Assembly (NCBI GenBank): GCA_023393655.1
Contig: JAEWKP010000007.1
Coordinates: 1 to 19,399 of the forward strand
Source: Pseudomonadota bacterium
Lineage (GTDB): Bacteria > Pseudomonadota > Alphaproteobacteria > Rhizobiales > Beijerinckiaceae
Length of the DNA stretch: 19,399 bases
Direction of reading: 5' to 3'
Shown here: positions 13,072 to 19,399 of the stretch, piece by piece
Position numbering within the stretch: the stretch's first letter is position 1
Layout: every line of letters starts with the position of its first letter
Notes under the pieces: model-generated
Told to the model about the DNA's origin: nothing
The model's input: the letters and a program-made list of their open reading frames with translations, nothing else
The model's database searches: none
Position numbers and translations under genes: made by a program

Positions 13072-14031
13072 ATGCTGACCCGAGCTTTCTTCTACGGCGC
13101 TGCCTGCGCCACCGCGCTGCTCCTGGCCGCTCCGGGAGCCGGCTGGGCGCAGAGCGCCGCGACGGTGCCCGCCGGCAGTGCAAGCAAGGCGGCCGATGAT
13201 GATCTTCAGGCCGCGATCACCAAGTCGAACGCCTATACCGGGCTGATGAACCGCACGCTGCGGGCGATCCAGTCCTGGGAGCGCTATGACAGCTGGGTCG
13301 ACATGAAGAAGGGCCCGACCGGCAAGGAGCGCTACATCACCTATGGGCTCTACAGCCTCTACGACGTCAACGGCGAGATCAAGAAGGCCGAGGAGGCGAT
13401 GGCGCGGGAGCCGAAGCTGCCGGCGATCGACGAGACGATGGGTCGCTACATCAAGGCCTATCAGGAGCTGGCGCCGCTGATCACCAGGGCCGAGCGCTAT
13501 TACGACCGCAAGGACTATCGCGACGACAATCTCGCGGAGGGCCAGAAGCTGCACGCGCTGATGGTGCCGGCGGCGAAGACCTTCCTTGAGGAGCGGGCCA
13601 AGCTCGATGCGCTGATGCGCGTCTACAAGCGCGGGCTCGACCAGCGCGAACTCGCCTCGGTCGAGCAGCGCGAGGGCAAGTCGGCCCGCTGGCAGGTGCG
13701 CAACATCATGATCAATGCGCGCGCCGTCATGGACCTGATGCCGAGCAACGAGAGCCCGATCGTCGACCTCAAGTCCTTCAACGCCGCGATTGCCGACTAT
13801 GCCGCTGCTGTCCGCGAGATGGATGCGTTCAAGGACAAGGAGCCCAAGGGCGTGCCCTTCATCGAGAGCCAGGCGAGCTCCTGGCTCGGCAAGCTGCGCG
13901 ATTTCAGCGACAAGCTCGCCAAGAGCAAGGGCGATGTCCGGCGCGGCGCGGCGAACGACGCCAACTGGCTGGTGAGCAGCTACAACACCATGGTTTCGCT
14001 GTCGGAGACAGCGGTGCGCATGTCGCGCTGA
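13072..14031 (+). CDS. YiiG-like periplasmic protein (DUF3829)
   Basis: This 319-aa protein has a signal peptide with likely cleavage after GWA-Q near residue 25. There is no lipobox cysteine, unlike E. coli YiiG, which is a lipoprotein. The mature part is helical and matches DUF3829: LQAAITKSNAYTGLMNRTLRAIQSW...RYITYGLYSLYDVNG, then YIKAYQELAPLITRAERYYDRKDYRDDNLAEGQKLHALMVPA, and a C-terminal helical pair. Heavy charge and periodic hydrophobics suggest a long helical bundle. Function is unknown in every member I can recall. AAGGA lies six bases before the ATG. It follows the rhodanese gene closely. Confidence 0.8.
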   Translation: MLTRAFFYGAACATALLLAAPGAGWAQSAATVPAGSASKAADDDLQAAITKSNAYTGLMNRTLRAIQSWERYDSWVDMKKGPTGKERYITYGLYSLYDVNGEIKKAEEAMAREPKLPAIDETMGRYIKAYQELAPLITRAERYYDRKDYRDDNLAEGQKLHALMVPAAKTFLEERAKLDALMRVYKRGLDQRELASVEQREGKSARWQVRNIMINARAVMDLMPSNESPIVDLKSFNAAIADYAAAVREMDAFKDKEPKGVPFIESQASSWLGKLRDFSDKLAKSKGDVRRGAANDANWLVSSYNTMVSLSETAVRMSR

Positions 14032-14051
14032 GATCGATGCGTGCGGCGCAT

Positions 14052-14074
14052 CCCCGGCGCGTGGTGCGTCGGGG
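14052..14074 (+). terminator. Hairpin after the YiiG-like gene, weak terminator
   Basis: CCCCGGCGC (14052-14060) pairs with GCGTCGGGG (14066-14074), nine pairs including one G-T wobble, around loop GTGGT. It starts 20 bases after the stop codon. There is no T-tract, so it may act by pausing or 3'-end protection and not as a classical terminator. Confidence 0.4.
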
Positions 14075-14132
14075 CTGACGTGGCGCGGTTTATGCTCCAG
14101 TCTTTCATTAGACCTAACTGAGGATATGCCTC

Positions 14133-16442
14133 ATGCGTCCCATGAAATTCGGTTTCGGCCAGCCGGTGCGGCGGGTCGAGGATCAGCGCCTGACGACCGG
14201 CGCCGGCCGCTATACGGATGACATCGCGGCCGAGGGCGCCCTGCACGCCTTCGTCCTGCGCTCGCCTTACGCCCATGCCCGCTTCGCCGTCGCCGATGTC
14301 GAGGCCGCCCGCAAGATGAAGGGCGTCAAGCTCATCCTGACCGGTCCCGATGTCTCCCAATACGGGGACCTGCCGTGCAAGGGGCATGTGAAGACGACAT
14401 CCGGCGAGATGTCGGAATCCCTGCCCGTTCCGGTGCTGCCGACCGACACGGTGCGCCATGTCGGCGAGGCCGTCGCCTTCATCGTCGCGGAGACGCTGGC
14501 GCAGGCGCGCGACGCGGCCGAGGCGATCGCGATCGACTGGGATCCGCTGCCGGCCGTGACCGGCATTGCCGAGGCGCTGGAAAAGGGCGCGCCGCAAGTC
14601 TGGCCCGACCGCAAGGGCAATGTCGCCTTCGAGGCGGAGCAGGGCGACCGCGCCAAGACCGAGAAGGCTTTCGCCAAGGCGGCCCGGACCGTTTCGCTCA
14701 CCGTCGTCAACAACCGGCTCGCTTCCAACTACATGGAGACGCGGGCCTGCATCGCCGAATATGACAAGGCCGACAAGCGCTGGACCCTGACGCTCGGCAG
14801 CCAGGGCAGCCACGGCATGCGCGACCTGATCGCGACCTATGTGCTCAAGGTCGATCCCAAGCGCATCCGCGTGGTGACGCCGGATGTCGGCGGCGGCTTC
14901 GGCACAAAAATCTTCCTCTATCGCGAGTATCCGCTGGCGATGATCGCGGCCGAGAAGCTGAAGCGCCCGGTGCGCTGGGTCGCCGATCGCAACGAGCATT
15001 TCCTCGCCGACACGCATGGCCGCGCCAATCTCGCGACGGCGACGATGGCGCTCGATGCCAAGGGCAAGTTCATCGGCCTCAAGGTCGATCTCTCGGCCGA
15101 GATGGGCGCCTATCTCTCGCAATATGGGCCCTTCATTCCCTGGGTCGGCACCACGATGACGCCGGGCTGCTACAATATCCCGGCGGTGCATGTCGTGTTC
15201 CGGGGCGTGCTGACCCACACCACGCCGGTCGATGCCTATCGCGGTGCCGGCCGTCCCGAGGCCGCCTATCTGATCGAGCGGCTGGTCGACGCGATCGCGC
15301 GCGAGACCGGCAAGGCGCCCGACGCCGTGCGCGCGCAGAACTTCGTGAAGCCGTCGGAGATGCCGCACAAGACGCAGACCGGCCCGGTCTATGATTCCGG
15401 CGAGTTCGAAGGCCATATGCGCCGCGCCATGGATGTCGCGGACTGGAAGGGCTTCAAGGCCCGCCAGAAGGCCTCGGCCAAGGCGGGCAGGATCCGCGGT
15501 ATCGGCCTGGCCTGCTATATCGAGGCCTGCGGTGGCGGCGGGCCTGAAAGCTCGACCGTGATCCTGGAGAAGGATGGCACGGTCACCGTGCTGATCGCCA
15601 CGCAGTCGAACGGGCAGGGGCATGAGACGGCCTATTCGCAGCTCGTCTCGCAGCATCTCGATATCCCGATGGACCGCATCCGCGTCGTGCAGGGCGATAC
15701 CGACCGGGTCGAGACCGGCTCGGGCACCGGCGGCTCGCGCTCGATTCCCGTGGGAGGTGCTGCGCTCGACAAGGCGCCGGGCATCCTCACCGACAATCTC
15801 AAGCAGCTCGCCTCCGATAAACTCGAAGCGGCGGTGGGCGATCTGGAGATCGCTGATGGCGCGGTCAGGATCGTCGGTACCGACAAGGCGCTCGACCTCG
15901 CTGCGATCGCGGCACTGCCGGGTGCGACGCCGGCCATGCTCAAGGTCCACCAGAGCTGGCAGCCGCCGGAGGCGACCTATCCGAACGGCACCCATGTCTG
16001 CGAGCTGGAGATCGATCCCGGCACCGGCGGCACGGAAATCCTCAACTATGTCGTGGTCGATGATTTCGGCGTGACGCTGAACCCGCTGATGCTGCAAGGC
16101 CAGGTCCATGGCGGCTCGGCCCAGGGCATCGGCCAGGCGCTGATGGAGGAGATCCGCTTCGATCCGGACGGACAGATGCTGACCGCGACCTTCATGGACT
16201 ATGCCCTGCCGCGCGCCGTCGACATCCCGAACTTCCATTTCGAGACGCGCAATGTCCGCTGCCTGACCAATGCCATCGGTGTGAAGGGTGCGGGCGAAGC
16301 GGGCGCGATCGGCGCCTGCCCAGCGGTGATGAACGCGATGGTCGATGCGCTCGACCGTGCGGCGGGGATCAAGGCGATGGACATGCCGGCGACGCCGCTC
16401 AAGGTCTTCACGGCGCTGAAGGAGGCGGGGTACCGGCTTTGA
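14133..16442 (+). CDS. Molybdenum hydroxylase large subunit (xanthine dehydrogenase / CoxL form II-like)
   Basis: This 769-aa protein covers the whole molybdopterin-binding subunit. It has FGFGQPVRRVEDQRLTTGAGRYTDD at the start, HVGEAVAFIVAE (109-120), the pterin-contact GGGFGTK (253-259), AYRGAGR (368-374), NGQGHET, GSGTGGSRS, QGIGQAL and the C-terminal GVKGAGEAG with the base-catalyst Glu722. The active-site loop is AYRGAGR, not the AYRCSFR of true CO dehydrogenase, so CO oxidation is unlikely. Candidate substrates are aldehydes or N-heterocycles. No small [2Fe-2S] or FAD subunit gene is adjacent, although such enzymes need electron carriers; two cytochrome c genes follow instead. There is no Tat signal, so the protein appears cytoplasmic, which conflicts with direct transfer to periplasmic cytochromes. 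GAGGA lies eight bases before the ATG. A Met at residue 4 is an alternative start. Confidence 0.9.
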   Translation: MRPMKFGFGQPVRRVEDQRLTTGAGRYTDDIAAEGALHAFVLRSPYAHARFAVADVEAARKMKGVKLILTGPDVSQYGDLPCKGHVKTTSGEMSESLPVPVLPTDTVRHVGEAVAFIVAETLAQARDAAEAIAIDWDPLPAVTGIAEALEKGAPQVWPDRKGNVAFEAEQGDRAKTEKAFAKAARTVSLTVVNNRLASNYMETRACIAEYDKADKRWTLTLGSQGSHGMRDLIATYVLKVDPKRIRVVTPDVGGGFGTKIFLYREYPLAMIAAEKLKRPVRWVADRNEHFLADTHGRANLATATMALDAKGKFIGLKVDLSAEMGAYLSQYGPFIPWVGTTMTPGCYNIPAVHVVFRGVLTHTTPVDAYRGAGRPEAAYLIERLVDAIARETGKAPDAVRAQNFVKPSEMPHKTQTGPVYDSGEFEGHMRRAMDVADWKGFKARQKASAKAGRIRGIGLACYIEACGGGGPESSTVILEKDGTVTVLIATQSNGQGHETAYSQLVSQHLDIPMDRIRVVQGDTDRVETGSGTGGSRSIPVGGAALDKAPGILTDNLKQLASDKLEAAVGDLEIADGAVRIVGTDKALDLAAIAALPGATPAMLKVHQSWQPPEATYPNGTHVCELEIDPGTGGTEILNYVVVDDFGVTLNPLMLQGQVHGGSAQGIGQALMEEIRFDPDGQMLTATFMDYALPRAVDIPNFHFETRNVRCLTNAIGVKGAGEAGAIGACPAVMNAMVDALDRAAGIKAMDMPATPLKVFTALKEAGYRL

Positions 16443-16573
16443 TGCAAAGGCGGGTTTGCGGACTTGCAAATCCGTTCACGCAAAAGCGACTTGGCTGTTG
16501 CGCGATCATCGTTTGATCTGGACGAGTTCAAAACAGCGCCGGATGGCGCGGACTTGTCTTTGAGGGGAACTGA

Positions 16574-17005
16574 ATGATCCGCACTGCTCTCGTTCTTGCC
16601 GGCCTCGGGCTCGGCCTCACCGCCGTGATGGCGCAGTCGAACCCGATCACCGAGCGCCAGCAGACGATGAAGGCGGTCGGCGGGGCGACGCGCGAGGGCG
16701 CTGCGATGGCAAAGGGCGAGGCCGCCTTCGACGCGGCCAAGGCACAGGCGATCTTCAAGACCTATGCCGACGCGGCCAGGAAGATGCCGGCGCTGTTCCC
16801 CGATACGTCGAAGACCGGCGGCGAGACCACAGCCGCCCCGAAGATCTGGGAAGACCAGGCTGGGTTCAAGGCGGCCTTCGCCAAGTTCGAGACCGATGCG
16901 GCCGCCGGTGCGACCGTTGCGAATCTCGACGGCTTCCGCGCCGCCTTCGGCGCGGCGACGAAGAATTGCGGCACCTGCCACGAGGTCTATCGCATCAAGA
17001 AGTGA
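16574..17005 (+). CDS. Class II cytochrome c (c'/c556 type)
   Basis: This 143-aa protein has a signal peptide (cleavage near VMA-Q, residue 20) and a mature four-helix-bundle sequence. It begins NPITERQQTMKAVGGA, where Met32 lies where c556 has its sixth ligand. The single heme site CGTCH (132-136) is close to the C-terminus, followed by EVYRIKK, which is the class II layout. It is a periplasmic one-electron carrier. GAGGGG sits six bases before the ATG. It lies 131 bp after the molybdenum hydroxylase gene, with no gene between, and has its own strong terminator. The order suggests, but does not prove, a role as electron partner. Confidence 0.92.
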   Translation: MIRTALVLAGLGLGLTAVMAQSNPITERQQTMKAVGGATREGAAMAKGEAAFDAAKAQAIFKTYADAARKMPALFPDTSKTGGETTAAPKIWEDQAGFKAAFAKFETDAAAGATVANLDGFRAAFGAATKNCGTCHEVYRIKK

Positions 17006-17027
17006 TCGGTTTCACGGCCGATTCCGG

Positions 17028-17060
17028 AAGCGGGCACCAGCGATGGCGGCCCGCTTTTTT
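17028..17060 (+). terminator. Intrinsic terminator of the class II cytochrome c gene
   Basis: AAGCGGGC (17028-17035) pairs with GCCCGCTT (17049-17056), with an inner CCA-GCGA-TGG helix closed by a GNRA-type tetraloop, followed by a T6 run (17055-17060). It starts 22 bases after the stop codon and separates this gene from the diheme cytochrome gene. Confidence 0.87.
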
Positions 17061-17188
17061 GTGACCGAGGGAGCTTTTGACTGCTCACGGGCGTTGAAAA
17101 CGGGCCAGTCTGGAATTGCTGCGATTTCAGGGTTGCCGATGAAGTGCCGGCCCGTCCAATCTGCCGGACGTGCTGACGGGAGAGCTCG

Positions 17189-18130
17189 ATGCTGTTGCTG
17201 CGCGGCCTTTTCGTGACCCTCGTCCTTTTGGCGGTCGTCGCTTTCGCGGGCTTTTACGTGCTGACCGACCCGCGTGTGGTTTCACCCTCGCCGGAGATCG
17301 GAGCCCTGCCGGCCGCGGATGTCGAGAACGGCAAGCTGTTGTTCTCGGCCGGGGGCTGCACCTCCTGCCACGCGACGCCGGGACAGGAGGACAAGCTCAG
17401 GCTCGGCGGGGGGCTCGCGCTGGAATCGCCCTTCGGCACCTTCCATGCTCCGAACATCTCCCCGCACACGCGTGACGGCATCGGCAATTGGGGCGTGCAG
17501 GATTTCGTCGATGCGATGGCGGCCGGCGTCTCGCCCTCCGGGCAGCATCTCTACCCGTCCTTCCCCTATACCTCCTACCGGCTGATGCCGCCGAAGGCGC
17601 TGGCCGATCTGTTCGCCTATATCCGCACGCTCCCGCCGGTCGAGGGCAAGGCGGCGCCGCATGACCTGCGCTTCCCCTTCAACATCCGCCGGGTCGTCGG
17701 CGGCTGGAAGCTGCTGTTCTTCGAGCGGGCGCCGTTCCGGCCCGATCCGGGCCAGAGCGAGGCCTGGAACCGCGGCGCCTATCTGGTCAACGGCCCCGGC
17801 CATTGCGCCGAGTGCCATTCCAACCGCAACGCGCTCGGCGCCATCGACCCGGCGACCCGCTTCGCTGGTGGCCCCGATCCCGAAGGCAAGGGCTGGGTGC
17901 CGAACATCACCCAGTCCGAGAAGGGGCTGGCCAAATGGTCGAAGGAGGAGATCGCCGAGCTCCTGAAGACCGGCTTCACGCCGGATTTCGACAGCGTCGG
18001 CGGCTCGATGGCGTCGGTCGTGCGCAATATCGCGCAGCTGCCCGACGCTGATCGGATGGCGATGGCGGAATACCTGAAGTCCCTCCCGGCGGTGGAAGGG
18101 CCGGCGCGGCCGCAGGCCAAGGCGCCCTGA
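17189..18130 (+). CDS. Membrane-anchored diheme cytochrome c
   Basis: This 313-aa protein has an uncleaved-looking N-terminal membrane anchor (residues 5-25) followed by two class I cytochrome c domains. Heme one is at CTSCH (57-61), in a domain with APNISPHTRDGIGNWGVQDFVDAM. Heme two is at CAECH (206-210), with VPNITQSEKGLAKWSKEEI. These INPNISP/W-type motifs are those of the cytochrome subunits of membrane alcohol, gluconate and fructose dehydrogenases and of related diheme proteins. It probably passes electrons from a periplasmic or membrane dehydrogenase to the terminal oxidase. No dehydrogenase of those families is adjacent; the nearest redox enzyme is the molybdenum hydroxylase two genes upstream. 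GGGAGAG lies about four bases before the ATG. The HAD gene starts 16 bp after its stop. Confidence 0.9.
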   Translation: MLLLRGLFVTLVLLAVVAFAGFYVLTDPRVVSPSPEIGALPAADVENGKLLFSAGGCTSCHATPGQEDKLRLGGGLALESPFGTFHAPNISPHTRDGIGNWGVQDFVDAMAAGVSPSGQHLYPSFPYTSYRLMPPKALADLFAYIRTLPPVEGKAAPHDLRFPFNIRRVVGGWKLLFFERAPFRPDPGQSEAWNRGAYLVNGPGHCAECHSNRNALGAIDPATRFAGGPDPEGKGWVPNITQSEKGLAKWSKEEIAELLKTGFTPDFDSVGGSMASVVRNIAQLPDADRMAMAEYLKSLPAVEGPARPQAKAP

Positions 18131-18146
18131 CGCATTGGGCGAGGGC

Positions 18147-18782
18147 ATGCGTTTCAAGGCCCTGATGGTGGATGTCGATGGCGTCGTGATCGTGCACCCC
18201 GATCCACGAGGATGGGCCGCGCATCTCGAACGCGATCTCGGCCTGTCGCCAGCGCTGCTCCAGTCGGCATTCTTCGAACCGCATTGGCCGGACGTCATTC
18301 TCGGGCGTGCCGGCTTGCGGGAGCGCCTCGCACCGGTGTTGGCCGAGATCGCGCCGGGGCTCGGGGTCGACCGGCTGATCCGGTACTGGTTCGAGAACGA
18401 TGCCCATCTCGATCAAGGGTTGCTGGCGCAGCTCGCGCCGATCCGGGCCGGTGGCGTGAGGTTGCATCTCGCCACCGTCCAGGAGCATGAGCGTGCCCGC
18501 TATATCTGGGGCGACCTCGCACTGAGCCGGCATTTCGATGGCATGCACTATGCGGCCGAACTCGGCTGGGCCAAGCCTGCGGCGCAGTTCTTCCAGGCCG
18601 CGGCAGCACGATCCGGCTTTGCGCCCGATGAGATCTTCTTCATCGACGACAAGCAGGCGAATGTCGATGCGGCGCGCGCGGAAGGCTGGAGTGCGGCCCT
18701 GTGGGACGGTACCCGGCCACTGGTTGCGCTGATGGCTGAAGCGGCGGAGCGCCCGCCGCCTACTCCATCACCGCGGCCTTGA
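18147..18782 (+). CDS. HAD-superfamily hydrolase
   Basis: This 211-aa protein has the four HAD motifs: DVDGV (nucleophile Asp9 and acid Asp11), a threonine in LHLATVQE (Thr110), a lysine in GWAKPAAQFF (Lys143), and FIDDKQANVDAA (Asp167-Asp168). A helical cap lies between about residues 20 and 85, which fits subclass IA, the class of small phosphatases and dehalogenases. The substrate cannot be read from sequence. I start at ATG 18147; a TTG at 18135 and an ATG at 18165 are possible, and none has an ideal ribosome site. The C-terminal tail (PPPTPSPRP) lies in DNA shared with the 3' end of the convergent regulator gene. It is probably co-transcribed with the diheme cytochrome. Confidence 0.85.
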   Translation: MRFKALMVDVDGVVIVHPDPRGWAAHLERDLGLSPALLQSAFFEPHWPDVILGRAGLRERLAPVLAEIAPGLGVDRLIRYWFENDAHLDQGLLAQLAPIRAGGVRLHLATVQEHERARYIWGDLALSRHFDGMHYAAELGWAKPAAQFFQAAAARSGFAPDEIFFIDDKQANVDAARAEGWSAALWDGTRPLVALMAEAAERPPPTPSPRP

Positions 18783-19380
18783 GGATGCAGACCATCAGGG
18801 CGGTGCCCGGTTCGCTGCCCACGCAACGGACGACGTGGCGGCGGTCGCAGCGATAGCGCAGCGTCTCGCCGGCCTTGGCGCGCTGGATGATGTCGCCGAC
18901 CTCGACCTCGAACTCGCCTGATGTCACCGAGAGCGATTCGATCGAGCCGCGCTGATGACCCTCGGAATCGAGCTCGCCGCCGGCCTCGGACGAGACCTCG
19001 TACCATTGCAGCCACTCGACCGTCTTGATCCAGCCGACGATGGCGAGGCGCAGCTTGCCGTCCTCGGAGACGAGGATCGGCGTGTCGGCGCGGGTGGTCT
19101 TGTCGATGAAGGGCTCTTCCTCGCCGCTGGAGAGGACGCGCTCGATCGAGATGTCGAGCGCCTGCGAGAGCCGCCAGATCGTCGCCAGCGTCGGGTTGGT
19201 CTCGTTGCGCTCGATCTGGCTGATGATCGACTTGGCGACGCCGGACTGCTCGGCGAGGTCGGAGAGCGAGAAATTATAGGCCTTGCGCAGGCGCTGGATG
19301 GTCTTGCCGAGCTGGCCCGAGATGACCTGAGCCCCGGATTCAAGCTCCCGCCCGCCGCGCTCTTTCGTCTCGATTCCCAT
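18760..19380 (-). CDS. XRE-cupin transcriptional regulator
   Basis: This 206-aa protein has an N-terminal HTH_3 domain (about 25-80: LGKTIQRLRKAYNFSLSDLAEQSGVAKSIISQIERNETNPTLATIWRLSQALDI), in which SGVAKSIISQIERNE is the recognition region. A C-terminal cupin domain (about 105-203) follows. The cupin motifs are weakened (few histidines), suggesting it binds a small ligand, not a catalytic metal. Members control amino-acid, polyamine or sulfur metabolism, often acting on the adjacent divergent gene, which here would lie beyond the right window edge. AAGGGG is visible before the ATG (19389-19394 region). Its last 23 bases overlap the HAD gene tail to tail. Confidence 0.9.
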   Translation of the reverse strand: MGIETKERGGRELESGAQVISGQLGKTIQRLRKAYNFSLSDLAEQSGVAKSIISQIERNETNPTLATIWRLSQALDISIERVLSSGEEEPFIDKTTRADTPILVSEDGKLRLAIVGWIKTVEWLQWYEVSSEAGGELDSEGHQRGSIESLSVTSGEFEVEVGDIIQRAKAGETLRYRCDRRHVVRCVGSEPGTALMVCILKAAVME

Positions 19381-19399
19381 GCATCCGGCCCCTTTTCGA

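Noticed and set aside
14133..16442. Xanthine dehydrogenase XdhB feeding the urate cluster
   Set aside because: The loop AYRGAGR and GGGFGTK, together with the absence of XdhA/XdhC neighbours, fit a CoxL form II/aldehyde-oxidase-like enzyme better; it is also about 7 kb from the urate genes.
13980..16469. Long open frame (829 codons) on the minus strand opposite the molybdenum hydroxylase
   Set aside because: It is an Arg/His/Asp-rich translation typical of the antisense of a high-GC gene, with no recognisable domain, and it covers a fully convincing plus-strand enzyme.
17075..17110. TTGACT / TTGAAA as a sigma-70 promoter for the diheme cytochrome gene
   Set aside because: No acceptable -10 hexamer at 16-18 bp from either sequence.

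Overview
The window looks like chromosomal DNA of a high-GC alphaproteobacterium of the order Hyphomicrobiales. The gene set and the style of the proteins resemble Bosea and its relatives. This is judged from reading the translations, not from a database search. Codon use looks even throughout. There is no integrase, transposase, phage structural gene, toxin-antitoxin pair or CRISPR array.

Layout, left to right. A tRNA-Lys(CTT) is cut by the left window edge. It is followed by an RcnB-like secreted protein (-), a tiny proline-rich protein (+), an M20 metallopeptidase (-) and a divergent, compact SNF2-type helicase (+). A 52-aa single-span membrane protein (-) follows, with a perfect general-stress (EcfG-type) promoter match. 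Next is a divergent urate-degradation cluster: a puuE/OHCU-decarboxylase fusion and uraH (-), and puuD (+). A structured REP-like element lies behind puuD and precedes a large YfhO-family membrane protein (+). Then come a ferredoxin-NADP reductase-like flavoprotein and a GlcG/HbpS protein (both -), a divergent BON-LysM protein (+, second EcfG-type promoter match), a rhodanese and a YiiG-like periplasmic protein (+). The right third holds a molybdenum hydroxylase large subunit, a class II cytochrome c, a diheme cytochrome c and a HAD hydrolase (all +), and a convergent XRE-cupin regulator (-).

How the genes work together. The clearest pathway is PuuD (urate to 5-hydroxyisourate), UraH (to OHCU), the OHCU decarboxylase domain (to S-allantoin) and the allantoinase domain (to allantoate). 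All of it is encoded around one 241-bp divergent promoter that carries two CGAAA...TTTCG inverted repeats. The molybdenum hydroxylase large subunit has no iron-sulfur or FAD subunit gene beside it but is followed by two c-type cytochromes, which suggests (inference) an unusual electron route.

I see no complete new multigene system. The best leads are the paired operators, the two stress promoters, the covarying REP-like element, the isolated helicase and the orphan molybdenum hydroxylase with its cytochromes.
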